Made by a program: the position numbers and the translations under genes. Of a stretch of 64,000 nucleotides of DNA, positions 36,254 to 46,118 are shown one piece after another (the first letter of the stretch is position 1; each line of letters opens with the position of its first letter). Below the pieces are notes generated by a model. That model ran no database searches, was not told the DNA's origin, and saw only the letters and a program-made list of their open reading frames with translations. This stretch comes from Hyphomicrobiales bacterium (GTDB lineage: Bacteria; Pseudomonadota; Alphaproteobacteria; Rhizobiales; Rhizobiaceae), in NCBI GenBank assembly GCA_900470805.1, contig UCCA01000005.1, positions 124,001 through 188,000 of the forward strand, in the 5' to 3' direction.

Positions 36254-37402
36254 GTGAGCAAGCCCAAGACATCACCGACTGCCGTCGAGCGCCGCGCCGA
36301 AGAACTCGACACCATCGCTTCCGTGCTACCGATGGAGCGCCGCGACGAACTCGCTGAGCTTCTCACTGACCAAGACATCGAGACGCTGCGCCATCTCGTC
36401 AATCAGGGCATGGGCGACAACACGTTGCGGGCGCTCACATCGGATCTCACCTATCTCGAGGCGTGGGGCCTGTCAGCAACCGGGAAATCGCTGCCGTGGC
36501 CCGCGCCCGAAGCGCTCCTACTAAAATTCGTTGCACATCATCTCTGGGACCCGCAACGCCGCGAAACAGATGCCAGCCACGGCATGCCGGCCGCCGTCGA
36601 CGAAAAGCTTCGAAGCCAAGGGTTTCTGAAATCCGTCGGCCCGCATGCGCCGGCGACGGTGCGCCGGAGGCTGGCGAATTGGTCGACCCTGACCAAATGG
36701 CGCGGCCTTGATGGTGCCTTCGCCTCCCCTGCCCTCAAATCCGCCATTCGTCTCGCGGTTCGCGCCGTCCCCCGGACGCGGGGTCGCAAGAGCGCCAAGG
36801 CGGTCACCGGTGACGTCCTGGCAAAACTGCTATCGACCTGCGGGACCGACAGCCTGCGCGATCTGCGTGACCGGGCGATCCTGATGGTAGCGTTTGCGTC
36901 CGGCGGCCGCCGGCGCAGTGAGATCGCCGGATTGCGCGTCGAGCAGCTGGTCGAAGAAGCGCCGATCGAAGTGGCCGACGGACCTCCCCTCCCCTCGCTC
37001 GCCATCCATCTCGGCCGCACGAAAACCAACTCCGGGGAACAGGACGGTGTCGTCTATCTGACCGGCCGGCCAGTCGATGCACTCAATGCGTGGACGGCTG
37101 CGGCAAAAATCGACAAGGGCAGCGTGTTTCGCGGGATCGGGCGCTGGGGCACGGTTTCGAAGCGGGCGCTCGATCCGCAGTCGGTCAACGCAATCTTGAA
37201 GCAAAGGGCGGAAATGGCCGGGTTGGAGCCGGGGGAGTTTTCGGCGCACGGGTTGCGGTCAGGCTATTTGACCGAGGCCGCCAACCGCGGCATCCCGCTC
37301 CCGGAGGCGATGGAGCAATCACGCCACCGATCCGTTCAGCAAGCATCCAGCTATTACAACAGTGCTACCCGGAGAAGCGGGCGAGCGGCCCGACTGTTGT
37401 AG
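36254..37402 (+). CDS. Tyrosine recombinase/integrase
   Basis: A phage-type site-specific recombinase of about 382 residues. The catalytic set is visible in the C-terminal half: Arg in ASGGRRRSEIAGLR, His-x-x-Arg in SAHGLRSGY, a second His/Arg in EQSRHRSVQ and the nucleophile Tyr in QASSYYNS. The N-terminal half has a SAM-like DNA-binding helix region. The GTG at 36254 is chosen because GGAG precedes it by six bases. Its role may be multimer resolution or element mobility. Confidence 0.87.
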   Translation: MSKPKTSPTAVERRAEELDTIASVLPMERRDELAELLTDQDIETLRHLVNQGMGDNTLRALTSDLTYLEAWGLSATGKSLPWPAPEALLLKFVAHHLWDPQRRETDASHGMPAAVDEKLRSQGFLKSVGPHAPATVRRRLANWSTLTKWRGLDGAFASPALKSAIRLAVRAVPRTRGRKSAKAVTGDVLAKLLSTCGTDSLRDLRDRAILMVAFASGGRRRSEIAGLRVEQLVEEAPIEVADGPPLPSLAIHLGRTKTNSGEQDGVVYLTGRPVDALNAWTAAAKIDKGSVFRGIGRWGTVSKRALDPQSVNAILKQRAEMAGLEPGEFSAHGLRSGYLTEAANRGIPLPEAMEQSRHRSVQQASSYYNSATRRSGRAARLL

Positions 37403-37416
37403 ATCGGATCTCACTG

Positions 37417-37830
37417 TCAGAATTGCCAGGGCGAGATCAATTCTAGTCCTGTTGTCTCGAAATCTTTGAGGTTTCGGGTCGCCAGCCGGCCACCATTCAT
37501 CCGCGCTATCGCCGCGATCATGCCGTCCGGAGCTGACATTCCCCTCCCCTGCCGCGAAGCGTCTCCCATGATATCCCCATAGGCCAATGCCGCTTCTTCC
37601 GTGAAGCCAAACATCTTGTCGGAGAACCGGCGACGCCAGCTCGCAAGTCCCTCTTCCAGCCGATCTGCGCGCTGATCCGGCTTGATCTTTTGAATACCAA
37701 AAGCGATCTCAGCAACGGCAACCGTCGACAACGCCAACTCGGCGTCGTGGCGAACCAGCCATGCTATGACCGCAGAATCGGGCGCTTTCTTCAATGTCTC
37801 CGACATCACATTCGTGTCGAGAAAAATCAA
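37417..37830 (-). CDS. vapC: VapC-type PIN toxin (FitB-like)
   Basis: A 137-residue PIN-domain ribonuclease toxin. Acidic active-site residues are in MIFLDTNVMSE (Asp5), VAVAEIAFGI and SAPDGMIAAIA, with the closing ATRNLKDFETTG. PIN toxins cut structured RNA. The antitoxin gene immediately upstream overlaps its start by four bases, the usual type II pattern. It probably stabilises the plasmid. Confidence 0.9.
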   Translation of the reverse strand: MIFLDTNVMSETLKKAPDSAVIAWLVRHDAELALSTVAVAEIAFGIQKIKPDQRADRLEEGLASWRRRFSDKMFGFTEEAALAYGDIMGDASRQGRGMSAPDGMIAAIARMNGGRLATRNLKDFETTGLELISPWQF

Positions 37831-38075
37831 AGCTCGACACCTTTGTGAGAGCGTCTGTTTTCATCGATGATACTGTCGAAATCGATATCCGTACCCGACT
37901 GCGATGTCAGGCGACTATAGAATTTCGCAGCGGGTTCACGTCCGGCCTCACGAGCTTCATAAGTTTCGAGTGCGCGCTCGACGATATCGGCAATCGTGCG
38001 ATTTTCTCGGCGGGCAAGCTTATGGGCAAGGTCGCGCGCTTTGGAACTGCGGACAGACAGCTGCGGGGTTACCAT
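37827..38075 (-). CDS. vapB: FitA/VapB-type antitoxin
   Basis: An 82-residue antitoxin. The N-terminal ribbon-helix-helix-like part reads PQLSVRSSKARDLAHKLAR and is followed by ENRTIADIVERALETYE; the C-terminal part is unstructured and charged, as expected of the toxin-binding arm. It overlaps vapC by an ATGA. An inverted repeat at 38118-38153, about 45 bases upstream of the start, is the likely autoregulatory operator. Confidence 0.83.
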   Translation of the reverse strand: MVTPQLSVRSSKARDLAHKLARRENRTIADIVERALETYEAREAGREPAAKFYSRLTSQSGTDIDFDSIIDENRRSHKGVEL

Positions 38076-38117
38076 CGCGTATTCCTTCTTTTGAATCCAA
38101 AGTAATCGAAATTGAGG

Positions 38118-38153
38118 TAGCCATCAAGATGGCATTTGCCACCGTGATGGCTA
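38118..38153. promoter_or_regulatory. Inverted repeat upstream of the VapBC-type pair
   Basis: TAGCCATCA (38118-38126) and TGATGGCTA (38145-38153) are perfect 9-base arms. A smaller inner repeat TGGCATTTGCCA lies between them. The position, about 45 bases upstream of the antitoxin ATG, fits an autorepression site. Confidence 0.5.
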
Positions 38154-38433
38154 TCTGATGTTTCTGGGCTTGCGCCCTGTGTTTTTGCCATCAATGCATG
38201 TTCGTTCCGCGTGGAGGCCGAAACATCCCTCTCTCGAACGCTATGCTTCAAGCAATTTCCGCCACAGATGGCCGCCAGAGCGCGTTTCACGTCAGCTATG
38301 CCCGGATATGCGTCCCGTAACTCCTCTCGGCTCTGACAGGGCTGCATCTAACTCATAAGACACGCTTGCAACTCATCCTTTTCTCGTACATCCCTTATCT
38401 GTACAGAGCACTTTAAAGTCGCGCGAGTCAAAC

Positions 38434-39351
38434 ATGGCAAAACGGCCAGGCGCCAACCCACCGTCAGCACCCAAACGTCTTATCGGCTATGCACGTGTGT
38501 CTACCGATGATGAGGGCCATGATGCGCAGATGGACGAGTTGCGCGCCGCCGGCTGCGAGCGGATTTTCCAGGAGCACGGCTCAGGTGCATCGCGCGCACG
38601 GCCGGTGTTAACCAGACTGCTCGGGAACCTGACTGCCGGCGACGTGCTTGTCGTCGTCCAGCTGGATCGCCTCGGCCACTCCGTCAGCCATTTGTTGCAG
38701 GTGATCGAGGATCTCGAAACGCGCGGCGTTCATTTTAGATCGATCCGCGATCGGATCGACACGTCCACGCCGCAGGGCATGGTCTCTCTTCAAGTGTTCG
38801 GAGCTGTCGCGCGGCTCGAACGGGCGCTGATTGCGGAACGAACCAAAGCCGGCATCAAGGCGGCAAAGGCACGCGGAAACCTGCCAGGCAACCCTGGGCT
38901 GCGAGAGCGGCGACCAGAAGCGATCAAGGCGGTGTCGAAGGCGAGAGAAAAACTCTATCTCGATGAGCTGATCTCGTCCGCCCAATCCTGGTTGCCAATA
39001 GTGCGACAACTTCGGCCTCAACACAGCTGGGACAATGTCGCCCGGGTGCTCAATCGCCGGGGCCATGACTGGACCGTGGAACGCCTGCGCCGCGCAGTGC
39101 ATCGGATGGTACGCGAGAAGCTGGCAGAGCCCGAGCTGATCGCTCGCTCACCTCGCCGTGCGCCAGAAGATCGCCTTATGAAGGTCGTTGCGGCGATTGC
39201 CATTGCTGATCCTCGTCTGTCGCTACGCGATATTGCCGCCCAGCTGGATCAGATGGGTGAGCGGCCGGCGCGTGGTGGGAGGAAATGGCAGCCTTCCTCT
39301 GTTCGCCACCTGCTAGATGAGGCTCATCGGTTTGGCCTCATCCGCCATTGA
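38434..39351 (+). CDS. Serine recombinase (resolvase family)
   Basis: A 305-residue serine resolvase/invertase. The catalytic domain has GYARVSTDDEGHDAQ with the nucleophile Ser23, VVQLDRLGHSVSHLL and GAVARLERALIAERTKAG. The C-terminal extension is longer than in simple resolvases and contains helix-turn-helix-like segments (WDNVARVLNRRGHDWT and LSLRDIAAQLDQMGERP). It is convergent with a broken tniQ, so it may be the resolvase of a decayed Tn5053/Tn402-like element. Confidence 0.87.
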   Translation: MAKRPGANPPSAPKRLIGYARVSTDDEGHDAQMDELRAAGCERIFQEHGSGASRARPVLTRLLGNLTAGDVLVVVQLDRLGHSVSHLLQVIEDLETRGVHFRSIRDRIDTSTPQGMVSLQVFGAVARLERALIAERTKAGIKAAKARGNLPGNPGLRERRPEAIKAVSKAREKLYLDELISSAQSWLPIVRQLRPQHSWDNVARVLNRRGHDWTVERLRRAVHRMVREKLAEPELIARSPRRAPEDRLMKVVAAIAIADPRLSLRDIAAQLDQMGERPARGGRKWQPSSVRHLLDEAHRFGLIRH

Positions 39352-39739
39352 GGGCGCGGAGCATCAGCTTGCCGATTGCCCGCTCCTCGCGCCCTGCTTT
39401 GGACGGCAGAGATTTCCAGCCGTCGCTTTTGGCGATACCGCGGGCCGGCCGCCGTTAATCCGTTCTCGGAACGGAGATTTAGGACTGACCCCACCCGCTT
39501 TGGTGGAGGTACCTCATGGTGCTCCGGAAGGCTGGCCAGCGGCGCCGCGCCCGCTGTAATTGACGGTCGCTGGCCATATGGCAGCGGGAAACTCAGCGCG
39601 GCGATGTATGGCATCCCTTCCGGCCGCAGCAACCAGAGGAATCGGCTTGCCGTCTCGATACAATCAAACTGCGGTCCGCCCTCGCCGATAGCCCCGCCGA
39701 TCAACGAGGCGACCTGCGGCAAGTCTGTTTGATCGCGGC

Positions 39740-40290
39740 GCTGGAACCCTCTCGCCGAGATAATCGCATCGCATTCACGACAAAACAGTCTGGCGAGGCC
39801 GGCAGGTGTAGACCCAACCTGAAACAGGCCGCCGCGGAAACATCCGACGCAGTTGATGTCGCGCCCTTTGTGCCGGGGCAGACCACTCCCTCGATACATG
39901 CCCAGGACCGTCGGCAATAGTGGTCCCTCCCCTCCTCGGCATCCTCGTCCAAGCATGTCGGACAAACGCCTCGATGCGCGGGGTCGCTGGCGAATGACGC
40001 CCTGCTGCGCCCGGTACTCTGCAGAAACAGTCGCTCCACATCTGCTTGCGTCAAGCGACAGGCCAGCGCTTATAAACGGGTGCCCGATTGTTCGGTCGCT
40101 ATGTCACTGAAGATAAGCGGATTCGAGGCTCCCCAAGCGCCACGTATCCGGTTCTCGATCTGCCGGGTCGAACTGGAAGGAATGGCTCTCAACCCGCCAA
40201 CGCCAACAGCTGAGAAGTTCATCCTCAAAGCGCCGTGGGGCGATTTCTTGCAGCCGCACCGGTCTCACAAGCCCGCATGTCGCCGCAGGT
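39740..40290 (-). pseudogene. Broken TniQ-family transposition gene
   Basis: Three frame pieces in TniQ order: an N-terminal piece with IAPRRFEDELLSCWRWRVE (about 40260-40104), a middle piece with VERLFLQSTG, a zinc-finger-like GVCPTCLDEDAEEGRDHYCR and RRSWACIEGVVCP (40054-39870), and a tail with CRECDAIISARGF in a third frame. TniQ proteins target transposition in Tn7- and Tn5053-type elements. Internal stops and frameshifts make it inactive. tniA and tniB are not present. Confidence 0.6.
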
Positions 40291-40401
40291 GCCGTTGCTC
40301 CCTTAGATGACAGTTGAAACACACTTGGTTCCCAAAGCCGCACCAACAAGGACGGCTGCTTTCGGCCCCAAAGCAGACTTAGATTCTGGATCAGGAGGCG
40401 A

Positions 40402-40704
40402 TCAGCAATCCATGATGTCGCGTTCGTTCAACGCGTCGTATTTCCGGATTTCGCCTCGCGCTTTAGCGCTCCAGCGTCTGACAAACGCGACAGTGTCGGC
40501 TGCTTGCAAATGAGCGCTTAGCGCCTCCTGATCGACCCAACGTTCCAATATCAGCAATCGTCCTAATTGCAGGTTGTCCATGGCGGCATCGTAGGTGATG
40601 CTTCCCGGACGCTTTCGTGTTGTGGAAGCCAGCGCATTCAATTCTGTCATGAAGTGGGCCAGATCGGTCGGATCGACATGCATGTAGCCCGTTACAATAA
40701 GCAC
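40402..40704 (-). CDS. Antibiotic-biosynthesis monooxygenase-like (ABM) protein
   Basis: A 100-residue dimeric ferredoxin-like fold protein of the ABM/quinol-monooxygenase group. It starts MLIVTGYMHVDPTDLAHF, has ITYDAAMDN, and the conserved LILERWVDQEALSAHLQ. Members oxidise quinols or act on small aromatic compounds. It lies just downstream of the quinone-oxidoreductase-like gene on the same strand (71-base gap), so they may act in one quinone-related pathway. Confidence 0.83.
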   Translation of the reverse strand: MLIVTGYMHVDPTDLAHFMTELNALASTTRKRPGSITYDAAMDNLQLGRLLILERWVDQEALSAHLQAADTVAFVRRWSAKARGEIRKYDALNERDIMDC

Positions 40705-40775
40705 GAGATATTCCCTCCATTCGGGTCCCGATCGCCCTGTTTGCGGCGGTCGGCGCTTGACTGGTCGAGTGGTGA

Positions 40776-41795
40776 TCAGTCGGCGACCAGCACCATTTTC
40801 CCCTGGATGCTCCCTTCAGATGCACGATGGTGCGCCGCCGATGCCTCGGCCAGTGGATAGGTGCTGTCGATCACCACCCGAACGGATCCGTCATCGAGCA
40901 GACGGCCAGCCTCTGCCAGTTGCGCGCCGTTCGAACGCACCTGCATCGTCGAGACCGTGATCTTTCGTCGGGCGGCTTCGTCATGGCCAGAAAAGCCCAG
41001 CGGGTTGACGAGGAACAGGGCGCCATCTGGCTTGATGCTGGGGAGGAAGCGTTCCATGGCCACGCCACCGACGGCATCGAATACCAGATCGACATCCCTC
41101 GCTACTGTCTCGGCAGCAACCTTCGTGTAATCGACGAAAATATCGGCGCGGAGATCGTTGAGAAGCGCCTCGTGCTTGCCGGAAGCAACGGCAATTACCT
41201 TTGCGCCTTGCCATTTCGCGATTTGGACTGCGAAATGACCGACCCCGCCACCGGCGCCGTTCACCAGGACTGTCTTGCCGGCGAGCGGCACCGGTGAATG
41301 CGAGAAGGTCTGGAACGGGTTCGGCGCATGACGTCCCAGATCGACCAGAAATTGCCAGGCGGTCAGGAGCGACATCGGTGCGGCGGACGCCTGGATATGG
41401 TCGATCCCGACAGGCTTCAGCGCCAGATCGGATGCAGGTACGCGAACATATTCGGCATAGGCGTTGCTGCCCGTCATCAGGTCATGCGGGAACCGAACCA
41501 TCGCATAGACTTCGTCGCCAACCTCGAACTGTGATACATCTTCGCCGACGGCGGCGATCTTGCCGGAAACGTCCGTGCCGAGAATCAGCGGAAAGCTGGG
41601 GCTTGGCTGCCATTCCGGTGGGAGAGCGTGATAGCCGTCACGAAGATAGAGATCGGGCGGGTTGATGCTCGCGGCATGGACACGAACGAGCACGTCATCA
41701 GCCGAGATTTTTGGGCGGGGCGCATCCTCATAGAGAAGAACATCCGGCCCCCCGAATTCGTGCAGTCGCACGGCTTTCATCATATCAGTCATCAT
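40776..41795 (-). CDS. NADP-dependent quinone oxidoreductase-like enzyme
   Basis: A 339-residue medium-chain dehydrogenase of the zeta-crystallin/quinone oxidoreductase branch. It has the GroES-like N domain ([20 protein letters not shown] and [18 protein letters not shown]) and the Rossmann motif [18 protein letters not shown]. Structural zinc Cys residues are missing, as expected for this branch. The first Met is uncertain ([14 protein letters not shown]). It is divergent from a LysR regulator, which probably controls it. Confidence 0.88.
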   Translation of the reverse strand: MMTDMMKAVRLHEFGGPDVLLYEDAPRPKISADDVLVRVHAASINPPDLYLRDGYHALPPEWQPSPSFPLILGTDVSGKIAAVGEDVSQFEVGDEVYAMVRFPHDLMTGSNAYAEYVRVPASDLALKPVGIDHIQASAAPMSLLTAWQFLVDLGRHAPNPFQTFSHSPVPLAGKTVLVNGAGGGVGHFAVQIAKWQGAKVIAVASGKHEALLNDLRADIFVDYTKVAAETVARDVDLVFDAVGGVAMERFLPSIKPDGALFLVNPLGFSGHDEAARRKITVSTMQVRSNGAQLAEAGRLLDDGSVRVVIDSTYPLAEASAAHHRASEGSIQGKMVLVAD

Positions 41796-41883
41796 AGCCT
41801 CGGTTGAATACTCGTTTCCATCGCTGAAAATACGATCTTCTGCCTCGATTGATAATCAGGCCATAATTCGCTTTAATAGTGCC

Positions 41884-42777
41884 ATGAAGCAACAGATCGG
41901 AATTGACAGGCTGACGGGACTGATCGCATTTGCCCGCGCCGGCTCGCTCGGGAGTTACACCGCCGCCGCCCGCTCCTTGTCCATCTCACCCTCGGCGGTC
42001 AGCAAAAGCATACAGCGGCTGGAGAAGCAGCTCGGCGTCTCGCTTTTTGCGCGCACGACACGTTCCCTAAACCTGACGGCCGAGGGGCGCGATCTGCATG
42101 AGCGCGCGCTGCGGCTACTGCACGACGCTGAAGAGATCGAGCAGGCGGCAAAAGCGGCGCGCACCGAGCCCGCCGGCACATTGCGGATCGCGGCGTCGTT
42201 GCCGATCGGCCTGCACGTCATCGCGCCCGCGCTTCCTCGCTTTCGTAGACTCCATCCGAAGGTGAACATCGATCTGCGTTTGAGCGATCACATAGTTGAT
42301 CTTATCGAAGGCGGCATCGATCTCGCGGTCCGTATCGGCGATCTGTCAGATTCCCGCCTGCTCTCGCGGCGGCTCCTGCCGCATCGTTTATGCTGCTACG
42401 CCTCGCACCAATATCTAGCGGAGCGCGGCCCCCCGACGCACCCGGACAAGCTGGAAGAACACGAGACTGTCGGCATGCGCTACCAGAGTAGCGGACAGAT
42501 ATTCCGCTGGCCTTTCCGCGTCGGGGACAGGGAGGTGGAGATCGTTCCGTCCTCCGGCATCGTCGTTGATGCGAGCGAAGCCGTGCTTGCGGCGATCGCG
42601 GCAGGTGCCGGAATCGGAATGGCAACCAGCTTCATGGCTAGCACCTGGGTGAGGCGCGGAGCGCTCGTGCCGGTTCTGGCCGATTATGCGGTAGATCGGC
42701 ACAATATTACCGCCCTCTGGCCCGAGAGCCGAAGGTCTAACCCGGCCGTTCGCGCCTTCCTCGACATCCTTGCGTAG
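41884..42777 (+). CDS. LysR-family transcriptional regulator
   Basis: A 297-residue LysR regulator. The winged helix has [20 protein letters not shown] and [20 protein letters not shown]; a periplasmic-binding-protein-like effector domain follows. It is divergent from the oxidoreductase/ABM genes with an 88-base gap, the standard arrangement for LysR control of the neighbour. The effector is unknown. Confidence 0.92.
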   Translation: MKQQIGIDRLTGLIAFARAGSLGSYTAAARSLSISPSAVSKSIQRLEKQLGVSLFARTTRSLNLTAEGRDLHERALRLLHDAEEIEQAAKAARTEPAGTLRIAASLPIGLHVIAPALPRFRRLHPKVNIDLRLSDHIVDLIEGGIDLAVRIGDLSDSRLLSRRLLPHRLCCYASHQYLAERGPPTHPDKLEEHETVGMRYQSSGQIFRWPFRVGDREVEIVPSSGIVVDASEAVLAAIAAGAGIGMATSFMASTWVRRGALVPVLADYAVDRHNITALWPESRRSNPAVRAFLDILA

Positions 42778-43051
42778 GTGTCCTGACGATGCAGCGAAAG
42801 TCCACACATGGCGCATTCCAGCCAACCAGGAAGGTTTCAATGATCCTGGCAGGCAACAAACTGTATTAATCCAACGAGATTGATTGCGCTTAGGCGAAGC
42901 GGCACAGTGGCCTTCGCCCGGCGACAAAGCGCAATCCAAACCCCTTTTTTGGCACTTAAACCATCCAATGGACCTTACGCTTCGACTGAAACGCTATCCC
43001 GACCTCGATGATCGCATCACCATTGGCGCCAATCGAGATAAAGGATGCCCG

Positions 43052-43623
43052 CTACTTCCGTGACAAAGGGAAGCCAATCGCCCGCGGCCGCAGACCCGCA
43101 ACGCTAAGTCTGCCGGACAGGGCGGCCAATGCATCTGCGCGATACACGAAATTCTCTTCGATCGCAGCGGCGTGGTTCGGCTCTGGTGGATTGAGAGAGG
43201 TGATGCCGCAACCCTCCACGGGTTCATTTTCGGGCTACAGGTCACGGTTGATATCGTTCGACTGTCTCACCTCGAGCGGCAGCCAGCGGCGTCCCGTCGC
43301 ATCCGCTAGGCTGACCTCGCATTGCCCCCAGCCTCGCCGATTTTGGCGGAAGCGGTCGCAACCATGCGGACGATAACAAGGCGCGTCTAGCCAGGGAAGC
43401 GCACTTCTGCGTCGCGTCCATCGCCAATCAGCCCCACGTTCTCGAGCCGCCAGGTGGCGCCGACATAGTCGCGTTGCTTGGACCCCTGCGCTACGACGGT
43501 CTCGATCCGATGCCCGTAATTCTCGATGCTGCGCCATGCATTAATCGCGACAGCCGCAGCTACGAGAAGCGGCAGGCTTGCAACCGACAGCCACCAGACC
43601 CTTCTCTCGCGGTCATCTACCAT
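43052..43623 (-). pseudogene. Decayed membrane-anchored hypothetical gene
   Basis: The remnant starts MVDDRERRVWWLSVASLPLL, a short cytosolic start and one membrane helix, continues through NAWRSIENYGHRIETVVAQG and WRLENVGLIGDGRDAEVRFP, changes frame to WGQCEVSLADATGRRWLPLE, and changes again to EENFVYRADALAALSGRLSV before a stop at 43052. At least two frameshifts break it. The intact version would be a protein of about 190 residues with a single N-terminal membrane anchor. Function unknown. Confidence 0.6.
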
Positions 43624-44600
43624 CTTTGTGGACCTCCAGCCCGGCGCTCGGCGCCGTTTCAACAGCCTCGAATGATACGCCAATCTCATCCTTGAGCTGC
43701 GGATCAATTGTGCTGAAGGCGTTAATTTCACGCGCCCTGTCTCGTCCTCGGAATGCCCACAACGAACCTAGCCGCCGTCGGTGGGCCGGGCCGCACTGTC
43801 TTGCCGAGAGATTGTCGGGGCGTCCCCCGCTCCCCGCTATTGGCTATAGAGCCGGCCGGAAGCACCGATCAGGGTCGATGACCGAACCACATGGTCTTCT
43901 GGAAGGCCCGCAGCTGGGGTGAGACCACCACCCAGACCCCTGAGTTCTGCAAACCGAAACCTTGCCCGATCTGCCTATGACGAGTGATCTTGTCTTCAGC
44001 ACGCGATCGACTTTGACGCTGAACGTCATGCTCGATACTGTCTCGCTTTGCGGGCCCGCAGTGTTGATCGGCCGAGTCAAGGTGACACAGCGCGGCGGCG
44101 TGTCTTTCAGAGCGGCAAGCAGAACCGCTGCCGCAAAGGACCACCGGGATCGTCAGGACGGGCGCGCCATGGCTTCATTTCAGACGTGTCGTCTGTCAGC
44201 GGCAAGGTAAATTGTGCAACGGCGCCCGAAACCAGCCGGCGCGCTGTAGAGGTTGTCCTACGGCTCGAAGACATCACTCTACCTGCAACCGCGAAATATC
44301 AGGCAGGGTGAGATTGGCAGGAACCGCCCAGACAGCAGTGACCGCCTCGGGAATTCTCGGCTGCAGTACCACAATATGGCCCGGTCACGCGGCAGATATA
44401 TTGCGGCATCGGTCCATCGGGCAGATCGGCGAGGTTCATCGGGTTACGATAGAGGTTGAAGCTCTGTGCCGAGATATTCCTCAGCGTCATATCGACGACG
44501 ATTGCCTCTTCGCCCGGCGTGGTTCGCGTCCCATTCGCCATCTCTGCGGAGAGCAGGTTACATGGCAGACGCCGCCCGCCATCCGGCCGTAACCGGTGGC
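43624..44600 (-). pseudogene. Remnants of one or more secreted/hypothetical genes
   Basis: Protein-like fragments in changing frames on the minus strand. These include VVDMTLRNISAQSFNLYRNP (about 44510-44420), RIPEAVTAVWAVPANLTLP (about 44365-44310), SSMTFSVKVDRVLKTRSLVI (about 44040-43980), FGLQNSGVWVVVSPQLRAF and a tail STIDPQLKDEIGVSFEAVE before the gene at 43623. They look like consecutive parts of extracytoplasmic beta-rich proteins, but no frame is intact. I cannot name the family. Confidence 0.45.
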
Positions 44601-44674
44601 GATGAACCGACCTTCGCGACGATATCCGCCTGCCTGTTCTCTTAGAGCGAACGTCCGAGCGATATCGTGATACA

Positions 44675-44694
44675 TTGTGGTCAGCTGACCACAA
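44675..44694. repeat. Palindrome copy 1 (core TGGTCAGCTGACCA)
   Basis: A perfect 20-base palindrome around the core TGGTCAGCTGACCA (44678-44691 region). It is the longest of three copies within 300 bases. The shape resembles GntR-type operators (TGGTC and GACCA half-sites), or a set of binding sites for a plasmid protein. Confidence 0.6.
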
Positions 44695-44818
44695 GGGTAT
44701 TTTATTGATTTTATTGCAAATTTCACACCGCTTGCCTTCGATGCGCACTTACCCCTCTATATCTCAGGCAAACTGAGAGTGCGTTTCTTCAAACGTTTTT
44801 TGATGACCCGACAAGAGA

Positions 44819-44832
44819 TGGTCAGCTGACCA
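44819..44832. repeat. Palindrome copy 2 (TGGTCAGCTGACCA)
   Basis: A perfect 14-base copy of the same palindrome, centred 141 bases from copy 1. Confidence 0.6.
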
Positions 44833-44956
44833 CGGCCATAACATACTGATAAATAATGCTTTTTCATTTCGGCATTATTCTTGGAGATCTCCCGCAAGAT
44901 TTAGGTAAAGTGAGTTTCGACGGCCTTCCGGTTACGGGCTGTGATTGGAGCCTGTG

Positions 44957-44970
44957 TGGTCAGCTGACCA
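44957..44970. repeat. Palindrome copy 3 (TGGTCAGCTGACCA)
   Basis: A perfect 14-base copy, centred 138 bases from copy 2. All three lie in a 600-base gene-free stretch (44600-45216). Confidence 0.6.
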
Positions 44971-45216
44971 TAGACCCAACTACCTCCGACGCATGCATTT
45001 TCCGCCACGGCGAATCCGCAATAGTAGGGAGGGGAGGGGAACAGGTAGACCGGAACGTATGGGTGAAGGCCGCCATTGGCCGCTGGGTTGAGTGGACTTG
45101 AAAAGGGGTATCGGCGTGCAATTCCGCCCGCAACACAAACTATCGATCGCTTTTTGGAACGAACCCTCGTCAACGCCGTTTTCGCAGCAAACCTTGGCGC
45201 ACCAACGGAGCTTGAA

Positions 45217-45402
45217 ATGTCTCGCAGAAAAAGTGACTGCCGGAATCGAAACGCGGAATTGCTGCCCTCCCGCGCCCAGTTCGCACAAGGCGGCAACCCG
45301 GCGCATGGACACGTGCCCTCCACAGCGAAAGACACTCTGCCCCCTCCGTCCAAGGAGGACTACACGCTGATGATGACCCAGGCGATGCAAGGGCGAGCCT
45401 AA
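45217..45402 (+). CDS. Small hypothetical protein
   Basis: A 61-residue basic protein starting MSRRKSDCRNRNAELLPSRA, with GGAG a few bases before the ATG. It is rich in Pro, Arg and Asn and is probably unfolded alone. It follows the palindrome cluster. The reading is a guess based on ribosome site and composition. Confidence 0.4.
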   Translation: MSRRKSDCRNRNAELLPSRAQFAQGGNPAHGHVPSTAKDTLPPPSKEDYTLMMTQAMQGRA

Positions 45403-45419
45403 GTTCTACTTTACCAAGA

Positions 45420-45674
45420 ATGTTTGATAACCTTCAAACGAGCAGAGCATCGTTTTCCGTGTTCGCGCGCTACGCGTTGGGGATCGAGGGAACACCCATA
45501 ACCGAGAACTCCGCGACGCGGCGCATTGCCCAACCGACCTGCCCAGGAAAATATCCCGAAGTGCCGTCGCTCCTTACGCTCGCCATTGCCCTGAAAAAAA
45601 TTCCCCACGACGCGAGGGCTGAACATCTGCGTGTCCTCTGTGCCCAAGCGCAAGCGCAACGCCGTCAACTTTAA
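45420..45674 (+). CDS. Doubtful small ORF
   Basis: An 84-codon frame without a ribosome site. The part KYPEVPSLLTLAIALKKIPH looks protein-like, but an equally long frame exists on the opposite strand and nothing is recognised in either. Reported only because the region is otherwise empty. Confidence 0.2.
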   Translation: MFDNLQTSRASFSVFARYALGIEGTPITENSATRRIAQPTCPGKYPEVPSLLTLAIALKKIPHDARAEHLRVLCAQAQAQRRQL

Positions 45675-45735
45675 CGAGCATCAGATTTAGTCAGATAGCA
45701 CTGGGGCCTGACGGTGTCAGGCCCCAGTTCGCTAC

Positions 45736-46032
45736 TCAATCGCGATGCTCAGGCATCTGTTTGAGCTCATCCTTCGTCCAACTCGTCACTGCGTGCACGT
45801 CACCATCCTCGTCGCGCATGAAATCAAGTTCCGACATTGGAAGTGCGACGGGCTTCGCGCCGATCCCGAGAAAGCCACCGACATCGATCACCACCGAGCT
45901 ACTAGCGCCTCGGCTATGGATATGATCAACCTTGCCGACCTTGTGATCGTCCGCGCCATAGATCGTTGCGCCTTCCAGAACCGAGGGCGTCAAGTCGGAT
46001 GGCGAAAGCCGAACGTGATTAGTGTGATCCAT
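45736..46032 (-). CDS. PRC-barrel domain protein
   Basis: A 98-residue protein with a PRC-barrel fold: LEGATIYGADDHKVGKVDHI and VVIDVGGFLGIGAKPVALPM. PRC-barrel proteins of this type bind or stabilise partners in stress or photosynthesis settings. The ATG at 46032 is fixed by AGGAGG eight bases upstream. It is a single gene between decayed regions. Confidence 0.8.
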   Translation of the reverse strand: MDHTNHVRLSPSDLTPSVLEGATIYGADDHKVGKVDHIHSRGASSSVVIDVGGFLGIGAKPVALPMSELDFMRDEDGDVHAVTSWTKDELKQMPEHRD

Positions 46033-46118
46033 GATTTCCTCCTGTGTTGAAGCAGGTATAATCGAGGATCTCTTGCAAGGTTCCCTGTCCGTGCAAAACA
46101 CGGTCGTAAAGCCAGCCA

